Shown here: in pieces, positions 54,192 through 63,753 of the stretch
How the letters are laid out: the number at the start of each line of letters is the position of its first letter
Numbering within the stretch: the first letter of the stretch is position 1
DNA from: Vulcanisaeta moutnovskia 768-28
Lineage (GTDB): Archaea; Thermoproteota; Thermoprotei; Thermoproteales; Thermocladiaceae
NCBI RefSeq assembly: GCF_000190315.1
Contig: NC_015151.1
Location: 992,001-1,056,000 of the forward strand
DNA length: 64,000 nt
Direction: 5' to 3'
Notes under the pieces: model-generated
The model's input: only the letters and a program-made list of their open reading frames with translations
What the model was told of the DNA's origin: nothing
Databases searched by the model: none
Translations under genes and position numbers: made by a program

Positions 54192-56800
54192 TTACTGCCT
54201 AGATGCTTCCAACGCCCTCCTAACGGCATCCCTATGCAGCGGCGACTGCCAGGCCACGTACCTACCTATCCCAAGCTCTAAATCCCTCTCTGGCGGTGGT
54301 TCGTCTATCCACAGCTGTTCCATCCTCCTGGGTAGGAAGTATAGGATTAGGTTTCTGCTTATTAACTCGTTGGTGAGTTCCTCGGGTGCATTAAACCATA
54401 GGTAATCCGGGTCATTAACGGCCTCCCCGAGATGACCATGCTACCTCCTAATAAAGTTATACGTTAGGTTCTTCCTAGTGATTAGGTCGTTAATGACGGC
54501 CTCCGTATCCCAATTAGCCTTGTATAGCATTTCCAAGATCCTTGGGTTTCCCCCGGTTAACCTCCAGGCCTCCTCAAAGTCCGGCTTACCGCCCGGTATT
54601 TGCTCATAGAGCTGCCTGAATCCCTCCTTACCTATGTTCCACATCGGCCTTAAGTTAGCCCACTCGTGCCTACCTATTTCGCGTAGGCTCATTACCTCGC
54701 TCGTGGCTGCTATGGTTACGACTCTCTCATAGGGCCTTGGTGGATGTTCAAGGATTCCTAACATCCCCTTCACATAAATCGCTGCTCTATCAATGCCAAT
54801 GGCCTGGAACACATCGTCAACTATTATCGCAATCCTCCCACGACCAAGGCTTATCGCCTCCCTCGCAACATCGATTACTGACCAAACAACACCACCCCAA
54901 GACAACTGCGACGTGGCCTCCCTAACCAGGCTGATTAACTTATCCCTAAGACTTTGTACGCCGATTTCCACCGTGAACTCCTTCTCGACTGGGTTGATGT
55001 AAATTACGTCGAAGCCACCCAGCGCGAAGGATTTTAGGGCGTCGCTCGGTGTCTCTACTAGTGGTTCTCCTGCTAGGTTGAAGCTCGTGTTTAGGATTAT
55101 TCCCTCGCCGGTCAGGTCCTTGAATGCCTTGATTAGTTCGTACCATGTTGGGTTCTCGTCCTTAGCAACAGTCTGTGGTCTTGCAGTCCCATCAACGTGG
55201 TACACAGCAGGCACAACCTCGCCCATACCCTCCCTAAATTTGAACATTAGTATCATGAACTGATGAGGCACTGGGTCTATGAAGTACTTACCAGCGTCCT
55301 CAACAAGTAGCGAAGGAGCCAACGGCCTCCACCACTCCCTACCCTTAATATCATTCACCAACCTCCACATCTCCCTACGCCTAGGATCAGCCACAATTGA
55401 GCGGTTACCAAGGGCCCTAGGACCCAACTCTGCACGGCCCTGGTACCAAGCAATCACATTGCCCTTGGCAATGAGTTCGGCAACCTCATTGACATCATCA
55501 CCAATGTACCTAGCCTCAAACCTACTACGCTCGACAATCTTCTTTATTTCATCGTCAGAGTACTCAGGACCGAGGTAGACAGTCCTTAACCTTTGATTCC
55601 TCATCTTCCCACCAAGCACGTGCTCGTACACGTACGCGGCAGCACCAACAGTTGTACCAGCATCATTGGCTGCCGGGAAAATGAACATTTCATTGAATAG
55701 TTTAGCATAGTGAATTGCCATGTTGGCCTTGGCATTGAGAGCCACACCACCGGCAAGAGCCAACCTATCCTCACCAGTGTGCTCCCTAGCCCACTCGGCA
55801 AGCCGGAGCATAGCCTCCTCAGTAACAGCCTGAACGGCCCAAGCTAAATCAACGGCATCCCTATTCAAATCGCCACGGGGATTCCAGGGAACACGGCCAG
55901 GAAAGAGGGAGTTAGCAATGACTCGATAAGGCCTCATGTAGGTTGCATCATCACCCTTAACAACCCTTGGTCTAGAACCATCAACACTTATGTAATACGG
56001 GTAATCCTTATCATCAAACCTGAAGTAAGACCTCAACTTCTCATAATACCTGCTTTTTTGGCCATAGGGTGCAAGACCCATGACCTTACCAGGGCCCTCT
56101 AAGCGATCATAACCAATCGTCCGGAAACCTCCTCATAGAGGAGCCCGAGTGACCCATAATAGGTCGGTATTGAGACCACCTTCTCAAACTCACCATTCCT
56201 AACCCTCCAAATAACCGTAGACTCAAGCTCACCGTAACCATCGACAGTAACAACAGCAGCGTTGTTAAAGCCGCTGAAGTAGTAGGCAGAGGCGGCATGA
56301 GCAAGATGATGCTCAACTGGGATTATCCTAACTTTACTCGGCAACTCCTCACCAAGATCATAAATAACCTTCTTAACAAGTCTCTCGGCCCAAACAAGAA
56401 TAGCACCCCTATCCAAAGGCCAAGTGAGATAACGAAAACCGACGCTGATCAAAGCATGAGCCTTGTCAAGTATTGAAAGCTGTCCATAAATACCGCTTAA
56501 GTAATGAAAAGATAACGCATTCATTAAAACGCTTCTTAAAAACTTCATATACAGTTTATTAGGTAATATACCTGGGTGGAAGTTCACGGCATATGCATCT
56601 ATTTCCTTCGGCTTTATCCCATACTTGTTCTTTAGGAATTTAAAGGCTTGCTTTAATGCGTTTATTGGTGGTTCACCCGGCGAGTGCTTATGCCTAGTCC
56701 ACCTCTCCTCCTCACTCGCGAAGACCAACTCACCATCAACAATAACAGCAACCGAGTTATCATGCTCCAAAGGCCAATTAAACCCAACAACAATAGTCAC
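54192..56800 (-). pseudogene. Carbamoyltransferase (NodU/CmcH type) fused to a remnant archaeal ATPase
   Basis: From 56800 the product is a NodU/CmcH carbamoyltransferase: VVGFNWPLEHDNSVAVIVDG, PVEHHLAHAASAYYFSGF and LALAGGVALNAKANMAIHYA are typical, with WYQGRAELGPRALGNRS in the Carbam_trans_C domain. A single missing base near 56092 shifts the frame at GRL/GYDRLEGPGKVMG. After about 54960 the frame runs into an archaeal ATPase C-terminal half (GRGRIAIIVDDVFQAIG, then WRLTGGNPRILEMLYKA) that lacks Walker A. A TAG at 54441-54443, in the same frame, precedes EAVNDPDYLWFNAPEELTNE, where Trp is likely expected. The product ends at a TAA (54192-54194). It is a chimeric, inactivated gene. Confidence 0.75.
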
Positions 56801-56913
56801 AGAAAAGGCGTAGCATTTTTATCTTTAAAACATTATCTCAGTGGTAATAAATCACTATGAATTAATTCCACTATTGTAAATCTAATCATTTATCATTGAT
56901 TCATACCCTCCAG

Positions 56914-57045
56914 TTAAGGGATACGGTCAAGCAACTCCGTGGATAGTAACATCAATCTACTATCAACCTTAAGAACGGTCCAATTAAAGAATTCCTCAAC
57001 CTCGGCATACTCATGGAAGAACTCAATAACGGCCACACTACACAT
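56914..57045 (-). CDS. Small ORF or remnant (43 aa)
   Basis: An ATG (57043-57045) with GGTG seven bases upstream starts MCSVAVIEFFHEYAEVEEFF and the ORF ends LLSTELLDRIP before a TAA at 56914-56916. It lies between the carbamoyltransferase chimaera and the FkbM remnant. The composition is natural, but no family is recognised. It could be the tail of a decayed gene. The remainder of 56801-57067 is AT-rich and otherwise empty. Confidence 0.35.
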   Translation of the reverse strand: MCSVAVIEFFHEYAEVEEFFNWTVLKVDSRLMLLSTELLDRIP

Positions 57046-57067
57046 AGGCCGCACCAAGTAATTAGGT

Positions 57068-58011
57068 CTAGTCTTTAAAGCATGTCAATGTTCCATGCCT
57101 ACTAAGTCCAGTCCTTATGGCTATGTCGTTGTGTGTCCATGTTCGGCATTTGTACCCCATTGGCTCTATTTTGCTGATTAGATCATTGGCTGTGTAGTTC
57201 CTCAGGTAACCCGCGTACTCGACCTTAATGATGTCGAATAGCCTAAGCACGTCAGTCTCGTTACTGACCACATCCCACTCACAGCCCTTACAATCCAACT
57301 TGAGAACCTTGACCCTGAAGCTGCTCAAATCAATACTAAGCCTTGAAACCTCATTAATCAGCGTCCCAAGCCTCATAGACCTAACCCTAGCCTTAAACCT
57401 TTTCACCTCATATATGGATGCTGCACCATCAAACTCGCCATCATAGGATATATTCACATAATCATCCCTATCTGCAATGGCGGCATTGATGGGTAATATC
57501 CTCGGCCTAAGCCCTGGGTTAAGCTCAATATTCCTAATCATCTCCTCGTAATTAATGGGCACTGGCTCAACGGCAATGACGAAGGCGCCTCTCCTAGCGT
57601 AGTAGAGGGCCGTATCGCCAATATACGCGCCAACATCAACAACGAGCCAATTACTGAGGTCAAAACCAAGAAAATGAACATCATAGAGCCAAGTCTCGGC
57701 AATGGTGAATGGGTCGATGTACTTTAGCTTAACACCGTCAGGCATTATGAATAATAAATCGCCATCACCATTAATGAAAACCTAACAACACCATAAAGAT
57801 AAGCCCCACCCACATAATCAACACGCCCTATCAAACCATTACGATAAGCATTGACGAGCCATGAATATGCCGATGGGCTGAGCCTAGCCCCAACCCCGCA
57901 CCTAAATGTGACATCCACATCGCCCTTAGCCAAGCCATGCCTAATGAGCATGTACCTAACGCCGGCCCAAAACCAGTTCTTAAAAAGACCACGACTCCTC
58001 AGGAAAAGCAC
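57068..58011 (-). pseudogene. FkbM-family methyltransferase broken by a frameshift
   Basis: The N-terminal piece (from 58011) reads MLFLRSRGLFKNWFWAGVRY and stops at 57745 after VRFSLMVMAIYYS. The second piece continues in another frame with NGDGDLLFIMPDGVKL, then VVDVGAYIGDTALYYARRGA (SAM-binding), VAVEPVPINYEEMIRNI and DCKGCEWDVVSN, the FkbM motifs. One missing base near 57758 explains the break. It is a paralog of the intact gene at 34751. Confidence 0.72.
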
Positions 58012-58121
58012 TAAACCTACCGAGCAATGCCATTAAGGCAGTGAATCGCTCACTATTTTAAGCCTTACAATCATTAAATGACTGCAATAATGCATTTAAG
58101 GACACATTAATCGGGATCTTA

Positions 58122-59165
58122 ATGGTTAAGGCATCTGCGGTATGACTTAATTACAATAGCATGAGGTTCATAGACATCGCCCTGAGGTCAATCGACTCCG
58201 TGCTCAACCTGGACTTTGATGGTTATGAGGTTATTATTGTTGATAATGCCTCAACCGACGGTAGTTTTGAGGTTATTAGGAGGTTTGTTGAGGAGCATAG
58301 GCCGAGTAACGTTAGGGTTAAGTTCATCCGCAATGATGGGAATCTTGGGTATGCCGGTGGTATGAATGTTGGTTGGGGCGCGAGGGATCCAGATGCCAGG
58401 TACGTCGCGTTCGTAAACAACGACCTAGTGGCAGAACCAGAATCACTAAGAAAAATAATAGAGCACATGGAGAGCGACGAGAAAACAGCAGCAGCAAGCG
58501 GACTAATACACTACCCAGATGGTCGGGTAATATTCTCGGCAGGAGGTTGGATTAGTGAAAGACCAGGTGCTGGTAATGTCTGTGAAGGCCTATTAAAAGA
58601 AGAATGCCCTCAGGTTCATAAGGAGCACTACGTGTCTTACGCTAACGGTGCATATATGGTAGTTAAAACTAACATTCTCTTCAATACGATGCCGAGAGGC
58701 AAGCCTTTTATCGAAGAAGCATTCCTATACTTAGATGATGATCTGCTCGGATTAATATTATGGAATAGGGGATACAGGGTTAAATATATACCTGTAGATT
58801 CTGGTATTCATTTTGTAAATACGACTACAAAAGGATCAATAGGGGCATATTATGGATTAAGGGGATCGGTGGCTTTACTATACATTACCAAAACAAGGTA
58901 TTCGCGCATGGTGCGGCTTCGATTATTAAGACAGTTGTTATCGGGTTACTTTAGAGACAAAGCCCTTTATAAGGCGGTGAAAGATGGTATAGAGTTAGGT
59001 AGAAAAATACTGCATATAGTGAGCTCGTTAAATCTATATTGTGCGCCGTACGTCAAAGTTAATCTATTAAATGAAATAAAACAGATACTACCAGGTCTCA
59101 ATATTAAGGATAAATGCGCAGTTAAGTTAACAGATCTCAGATACGAACCAGTTAAGTGTCGTTAG
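58122..59165 (+). pseudogene. GT2 glycosyltransferase with a premature TGA near the N-terminus
   Basis: Reading from an ATG at 58122 gives MVKASAV, then TGA (58143-58145), then LNYNSMRFIDIALRSIDSV. Archaeal GT2 proteins often read VWLNYNS here, so TGG to TGA at a Trp codon is likely. From the internal ATG at 58161 the rest is intact: IIVDNASTDGSFEVIRRF, VNNDLVAEPESLRKI and EEAFLYLDDDLLGLILW. The internal start would omit the first GT2 strand and probably give an inactive protein. Codons around 58395-58550, the DxD segment, switch to an A-ending style. Confidence 0.6.
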
Positions 59166-59197
59166 ATTACGTGAAAAATGCAAGCTTTAATATACGC

Positions 59198-59847
59198 TCA
59201 CATGCACTTCTCCAAGTTAGCGACTAATTGAGAATCGCTGATGGGACCGACAAAATCAACCCTACCATTAAGCCCTAACCCATTAACTAAATTCACAAGC
59301 TTGCTGAAGTACTCCCTGTCGGTCACCGGACCAACAATCCTCAACATCCACTGAGGATACTTACTGGCCACCTTGGCGAAGGCGGTTATGAGATCGTGAA
59401 CGCCCTTGACTGGCTCAACTCTAGCCACAGTAAGCACAATAGGCTCACGCGGAGTATTAACTGGCTTCAAAAGCTCATCGCAGTAACCATTATACACAAC
59501 CCTAAGTTTAGGGTAAAGGCTGGGCACAGATTTAACTGCATTTAACAAGGCCTCGTAGCTCTCGACAATCATTAAATCAACAAACTTAGAAAACAACGCC
59601 AACGACAAACCCTCACAAACCTCTTAACGCGACCGCCACGAATAACACCATCCCAATCCATCTTAACAACGACACGAAACTTAAGGACCCTACCAAGGAT
59701 TGAGAGTAATAGCAAAAGCAACGGGTAGTAATAAGCAAGCACAAAGTAAGGCCTAGCCCTCACCAATAACCTTACCAACTTAAGGCCATGGTAAAGGGAG
59801 GACGCCAAACCGATCAGTATGTTGCATATAGAGTAATATTGAACCAC
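59198..59847 (-). pseudogene. GT4 glycosyltransferase remnant, truncated at both ends
   Basis: From 59847 one frame gives FVLAYYYPLLLLLLSILG and VVKMDWDGVIRGGRVKRF; it breaks near 59600 and a second frame continues LALFSKFVDLMIVESYEALL, VVYNGYCDELLKPVNTP and VLTVARVEPVKGVHDLITAF, a GT4 core. It ends at VANLEKCM (TGA 59198-59200), before the donor E-x7-E site. Both the start and about 100 C-terminal residues are gone. Confidence 0.7.
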
Positions 59848-59975
59848 GCCTAGGGATAATTGAGACCAAGCTAATACTGTATACCAAGAATGTTATGAGA
59901 AGAATAAGGTTAACTAAAAGTATATTTTGAGTATACCCTCTGCTATAATTTTTAACTATATGAGGGGCCAAATAG

Positions 59976-60168
59976 TTACCAAATAATATCTAGCTCTGGG
60001 TAAAGTTGTGAGAGATAAGATATCCTTGTAAAGAATTTCTCAGAAATCTTAATGCCTCTATGCTCAAGCCTCTTCCTATATGCCATGTATTCATTAAACG
60101 TATAAAACACATAGCCTATCTCATAGATAAGATAAAGCAAGATATTTGCTAGAAATAAATCATAAATA
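59976..60168 (-). pseudogene. C-terminal gene fragment, possibly of a GT2
   Basis: A minus-strand frame from a TAG at about 60169 to a TAA at 59976-59978 reads SIYDLFLANILLYLIYEIGY, then YTFNEYMAYRKRLEHRG and ISYLSQLYPELDIIW. The hydrophobic-then-basic order matches the C-terminus of membrane-bound GT2 enzymes. It has no start and may be the detached end of the GT2 at 60380. The stretch 60169-60379 is AT-rich and holds nothing else I can name. Confidence 0.35.
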
Positions 60169-60379
60169 GACTAAATAACTCTTGAAAAGATTCTGTTATA
60201 TAAACCTTGTAGACAGCTATTAAAAAGAAACCAGTAATTGTGTATTACAAGAAATTTCTATCAATAAAATTGAAAATATTAATAAGTATTAATTGAAAAT
60301 CTTTTTAATCTTATACATGATATATAGGGGATGAGGAGCTTAAGTTTATTTTTCAAGATCCCGTTGAGAACATCCTAGA

Positions 60380-60928
60380 TTAAGCATAGAAAACCCCCTT
60401 TCTCCAATTGAATTCAGGGTAATGTATTATATAGTAACTCTCAGGAAGATCTAAAATCTTCCCATGAACTATTGGTAGCTCATGAACAAGTCCTTTGTAG
60501 AGGACTCGATCCCTCTTGTAAATTCTGATCTGCCTGTTATAAAAGGATCCTAGGATCACTTCACCACAGGATCTATCGTAGTCAACACGTAAGGTACTTA
60601 GAGCACTAAAGCCTCCAAACTCAGCTTTTTGTATGAGATCTCTCAGCTCACTCTTCAACCTCCTACTTAACCTCTCATCCGTATCAAGGTATAGTATCCA
60701 GTCATAGCTAGCTTTCCTCAAGGCGAACATGCGATCGGGATCTGCATAACCCCATGGCTTCCTCCTAAAGACTTTAGCTCCAAAGCTAAGAGCCACCTCA
60801 ACAGTATCATCTACGCTATAGCCGTCAATAACTATTATTTCATCAACCACATCTCCTACATGCTCTAATAACAGCTTAAGTTGCTTACCTGAGTTCCTCG
60901 TGAAAGTTATGAAGGATACCCTTACCAT
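60380..60928 (-). CDS. GT2 glycosyltransferase, probably C-terminally truncated (182 aa)
   Basis: VSFITFTRNSGKQLKLLLEH, VIDGYSVDDTVEVALSFGAK and ILYLDTDERLSRRLKSEL (DTDE) show a GT2 of the WaaE/KdtX-like type. It ends after NWRKGVFYA at 182 residues, shorter than the usual 240-300. The nearby fragment at 59976-60168 may be its lost end. It overlaps the next GT2 gene by seven bases. Confidence 0.72.
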   Translation of the reverse strand: MVRVSFITFTRNSGKQLKLLLEHVGDVVDEIIVIDGYSVDDTVEVALSFGAKVFRRKPWGYADPDRMFALRKASYDWILYLDTDERLSRRLKSELRDLIQKAEFGGFSALSTLRVDYDRSCGEVILGSFYNRQIRIYKRDRVLYKGLVHELPIVHGKILDLPESYYIIHYPEFNWRKGVFYA

Positions 60929-61938
60929 GAATATCCTAACCTCCTCCTCACCCTCCTGGGAAAGAGAAGATCTACATCAATATAATAATCCATAGCCTCA
61001 TTTATGTTGATCTCGTTCACTCTTCTCATCCTCTGTACCTCAATCCTCCTACTAGCTAGTGTTTTAAGCCCTACCGTCCCATCTATGAACCCTCTTATAA
61101 TAGCCTTCACAGCATCTAACCTCCTATTGGGAAAGTTGCCAAGAATGTAGCTTACAAAGATCTCAAGTGAAAATAGCGTGAGCCTAGGGAATAACCATTC
61201 GAGAGAAGAGTTCTTAAATATTGTCCATAGATGGTTACGGGTGATGAAGTAATAGAACCTGGGGCTCTCTGCTCCAAACGTAGCACTACCAATATGATAA
61301 ACCTTAGCCTCCTTAATACATTTAACGCCGTAGCCTAGCAGTCTTAGTCTCCACGAGTAATCAACATCATCCACATATAGGAAGAGATTCTCATCAAACA
61401 TCCCAACACCTCTAAAGAGCTCAGCTCTAGTCATCAGCGCGGCACCTGACACGTAGAAGATTTTCTCACCGCTGGAGCTCACCTTAGGGATAGATGAGAG
61501 CCCTACCTTAAACCCGCAGTTGACAGTACTATCTTTATTTATTACTAGTGGTTGGACTGCACCAAGAGATTCATTAGTCTCCAAAGCTTTTACTAGGATC
61601 TCGATAACATTGCCTCCAAGTAGTATAACGTCGTCGTTCATGAAGAATAGGTACTTAGGTCTCTGGGACATTACGGAAATGGCCCCCCTATTATTCCCAC
61701 CAGTATAACCATAGTTCTTCGGTAATCGGAGTACGTGGCAATTATCATAGGCTATGCAAACACTTCTAAACACTTCATATGTGCTATCTGATGACCCATT
61801 ATCCACTACTATTAGATCTAGCCAGGGGTAGGTTTGTGTTAAAACGCTATCCACAATCCTCCCTATAAACTTTGTGCCTAACTTGGATACACTATTATAC
61901 GCCAATAGTACTACAGATACACTACCCATGATTCTCAC
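60922..61938 (-). CDS. GT2 glycosyltransferase (338 aa)
   Basis: VVLLAYNSVSKLGTKFIGRI, VVDNGSSDSTYEVFRSV and FFMNDDVILLGGNVIEILVK (NDD) show GT2 of the rhamnosyltransferase-like type, with FLYVDDVDYSWRLRLLGYGV as the catalytic ED region. Length is normal. It overlaps both neighbours (seven and four bases), so it is one operon with the kinase and the GT4-like gene. Confidence 0.85.
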   Translation of the reverse strand: MRIMGSVSVVLLAYNSVSKLGTKFIGRIVDSVLTQTYPWLDLIVVDNGSSDSTYEVFRSVCIAYDNCHVLRLPKNYGYTGGNNRGAISVMSQRPKYLFFMNDDVILLGGNVIEILVKALETNESLGAVQPLVINKDSTVNCGFKVGLSSIPKVSSSGEKIFYVSGAALMTRAELFRGVGMFDENLFLYVDDVDYSWRLRLLGYGVKCIKEAKVYHIGSATFGAESPRFYYFITRNHLWTIFKNSSLEWLFPRLTLFSLEIFVSYILGNFPNRRLDAVKAIIRGFIDGTVGLKTLASRRIEVQRMRRVNEININEAMDYYIDVDLLFPRRVRRRLGYSW

Positions 61939-62639
61939 CGGTTATTAATAACATTTAAGATCTTTCTAAGATTCCTCATCATATCTCCAATCCCGTCTAC
62001 CTCTACATGTTTACAATTATTATAGAGTTCGGGAACGTACCTCAGAACAGCGTCGTATACCCTTTCTTGAAATTCTATGTAGGACCTAGGCTCAATAAGC
62101 CCTCTCCGAGCATGCCTCTTTCTTAGAGCACTATAGGGGGCTTTAACCCTCACTATAACACCTCCTCTTAAGGTGCTTCTCGCGAGAATAACTGAGAACT
62201 TAGAGAACATCCTCGCTAACTTAAACTCTCTAGTGCTAGGTTTAGAATAGGCTATTAGGAAGAGTAGATCGGGTAATTGTTTAAATATAAAACCCTCATC
62301 ATCTACAATAATTTCACACCCTTTTACTAACCTAAATAGTCTGAGTTTAAGCAATGACATAATTAACCCAAGCATATGCAAAAGGACTAAAAGTGGTAAA
62401 AACCTCTTAAAGACTTCTGGAGAAGCAGATCTCTGTGGCGGGAGGTTCTCGTAAAATTCCACAAACACAACGTTATCCCTAACAAGCCAGTTAATAAACC
62501 CTATAAACAAGATGTGGAATATCGTATAGTCGATCATCTTAACAATGCAAGGTCTAAAACCTTGAGCTCTAAGCTTTTCAACCAACAGTTTAGCCAGGGT
62601 GGTCTTACCAGAACCCTGAGGACCTATAAGTACTATCAT
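61935..62639 (-). CDS. Thymidylate-kinase-like P-loop kinase (234 aa)
   Basis: IVLIGPQGSGKTTLAKLLVE contains Walker A (GPQGSGKTT). A hydrophobic stretch (LPLLVLLHMLGLIMSLLKLR) precedes CEIIVDDEGFIFKQLPDLLF, where thymidylate kinases have the DRY motif. VRVKAPYSALRKRHARRG is the lid-like region. It has the same membrane-seeking character as the kinases at 14765 and 42515. The substrate is unknown. Confidence 0.65.
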   Translation of the reverse strand: MIVLIGPQGSGKTTLAKLLVEKLRAQGFRPCIVKMIDYTIFHILFIGFINWLVRDNVVFVEFYENLPPQRSASPEVFKRFLPLLVLLHMLGLIMSLLKLRLFRLVKGCEIIVDDEGFIFKQLPDLLFLIAYSKPSTREFKLARMFSKFSVILARSTLRGGVIVRVKAPYSALRKRHARRGLIEPRSYIEFQERVYDAVLRYVPELYNNCKHVEVDGIGDMMRNLRKILNVINNR

Positions 62640-62653
62640 TCAGTCTCTAATAT

Positions 62654-63733
62654 CTAAATCTTCGCACCCCTTAGTAACCTGAGGAGATATATTAAGAGGG
62701 ACTTTTTAAAGTTCTCGAATACATATCTTCGTTCTATGATACTACATAGATTCGAAGCTACCCTAGATACCACAGTACTCTTAAGATTTCTCAGTAGATC
62801 TCCTAGGTTTTCAATGTTGTCTAAGGGTATGTAGTGCTTCCACGGCTTAAGAGGTAGGTGGAGCACGCCAGTTCTCGTCGAATATAGTGGGGTGCAGATG
62901 TAGCCGGATTCAAGTATCTTATTTCGAGCCCCCCCGCATATAGCGGTGTTTGGATATGGTAATAGGATTCCATGTGATATGTTAAGTAGGAGTACGTACA
63001 AGGTATAAGGTAAGTATCCAGTCATGATTACGTTACTTAGTAATTGTTTTTTGGTTTCACGCGTTCCTGTTACGATTATAAGGGTGTCTTTGTCTATGCT
63101 ATCCTTGAGAGATTCAAGCTGTCTATAAGCTAGGATATTCGCTGTGAAGATATCAGGTAGCGGAGCGACGAGTATCACCTTGTAGTTACAAATAGCCTCT
63201 GAGATAGTTTTACATGCAATGCGTGTAAGTACGTCTTTAGGTATCCTCATAAACCTCTCAACAATATGTTGGAAGAGGGGGCTTACGGTATTCTCAACAA
63301 CCTGGATATCTCTATCTCCAAAGTAGTCTCTAAGAACCCTAGCAAGCCATGGGGAGGCAACCATTACATGTGTAGCAAGCCTATATGCTATATATTCGCT
63401 AACTAGCAACAATAACCTGTACAAGCCCCTACCACGCATATAGAGGGACTCCACATACGAGAACCCATGGAAGTCAACTAATGTTTCCTTAGCATTCAAT
63501 CTTCTAAGAAACGTTACTAGTGCTGCCGTCCACGGATTAACTCCACTCACGATCACTAAATCAGCCGATAATATCGTTTTAAGATAGGGTATAATCGCAA
63601 CCACCTTATCCACTTGAATATACTCCACTTGAAGCCTCGAGAACCCACGTAGGCTATACCATATGTTAAGAGCTCTAAGAGAAGACCCAGTAATACGATA
63701 AGAAGGCCCCATTATGACTAACCTGTAACTCAT
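62654..63733 (-). CDS. GT4-like glycosyltransferase (359 aa), paralog of the gene at 45386
   Basis: I prefer the ATG at 63733 (MSYRLVIMGPSYRITGSSL); a GTG at 63742 would add three residues. LLPYPNTAICGGARNKILES and YSTRTGVLHLPLKPWKHYIP match the 45386 protein almost motif by motif. The SGVNPWTAALVTFLRR in the N-terminal domain is also shared. It is the most upstream intact gene of a minus-strand operon. Confidence 0.75.
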   Translation of the reverse strand: MSYRLVIMGPSYRITGSSLRALNIWYSLRGFSRLQVEYIQVDKVVAIIPYLKTILSADLVIVSGVNPWTAALVTFLRRLNAKETLVDFHGFSYVESLYMRGRGLYRLLLLVSEYIAYRLATHVMVASPWLARVLRDYFGDRDIQVVENTVSPLFQHIVERFMRIPKDVLTRIACKTISEAICNYKVILVAPLPDIFTANILAYRQLESLKDSIDKDTLIIVTGTRETKKQLLSNVIMTGYLPYTLYVLLLNISHGILLPYPNTAICGGARNKILESGYICTPLYSTRTGVLHLPLKPWKHYIPLDNIENLGDLLRNLKSTVVSRVASNLCSIIERRYVFENFKKSLLIYLLRLLRGAKI

Positions 63734-63753
63734 AGCATTCACAGACGAAATCC

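Noticed and set aside
54436-54446. TAG in the ATPase remnant considered as a pyrrolysine codon
   Set aside because: The surrounding gene is already chimeric and frameshifted, no pyrrolysine genes are visible here, and a Trp nonsense mutation is simpler.
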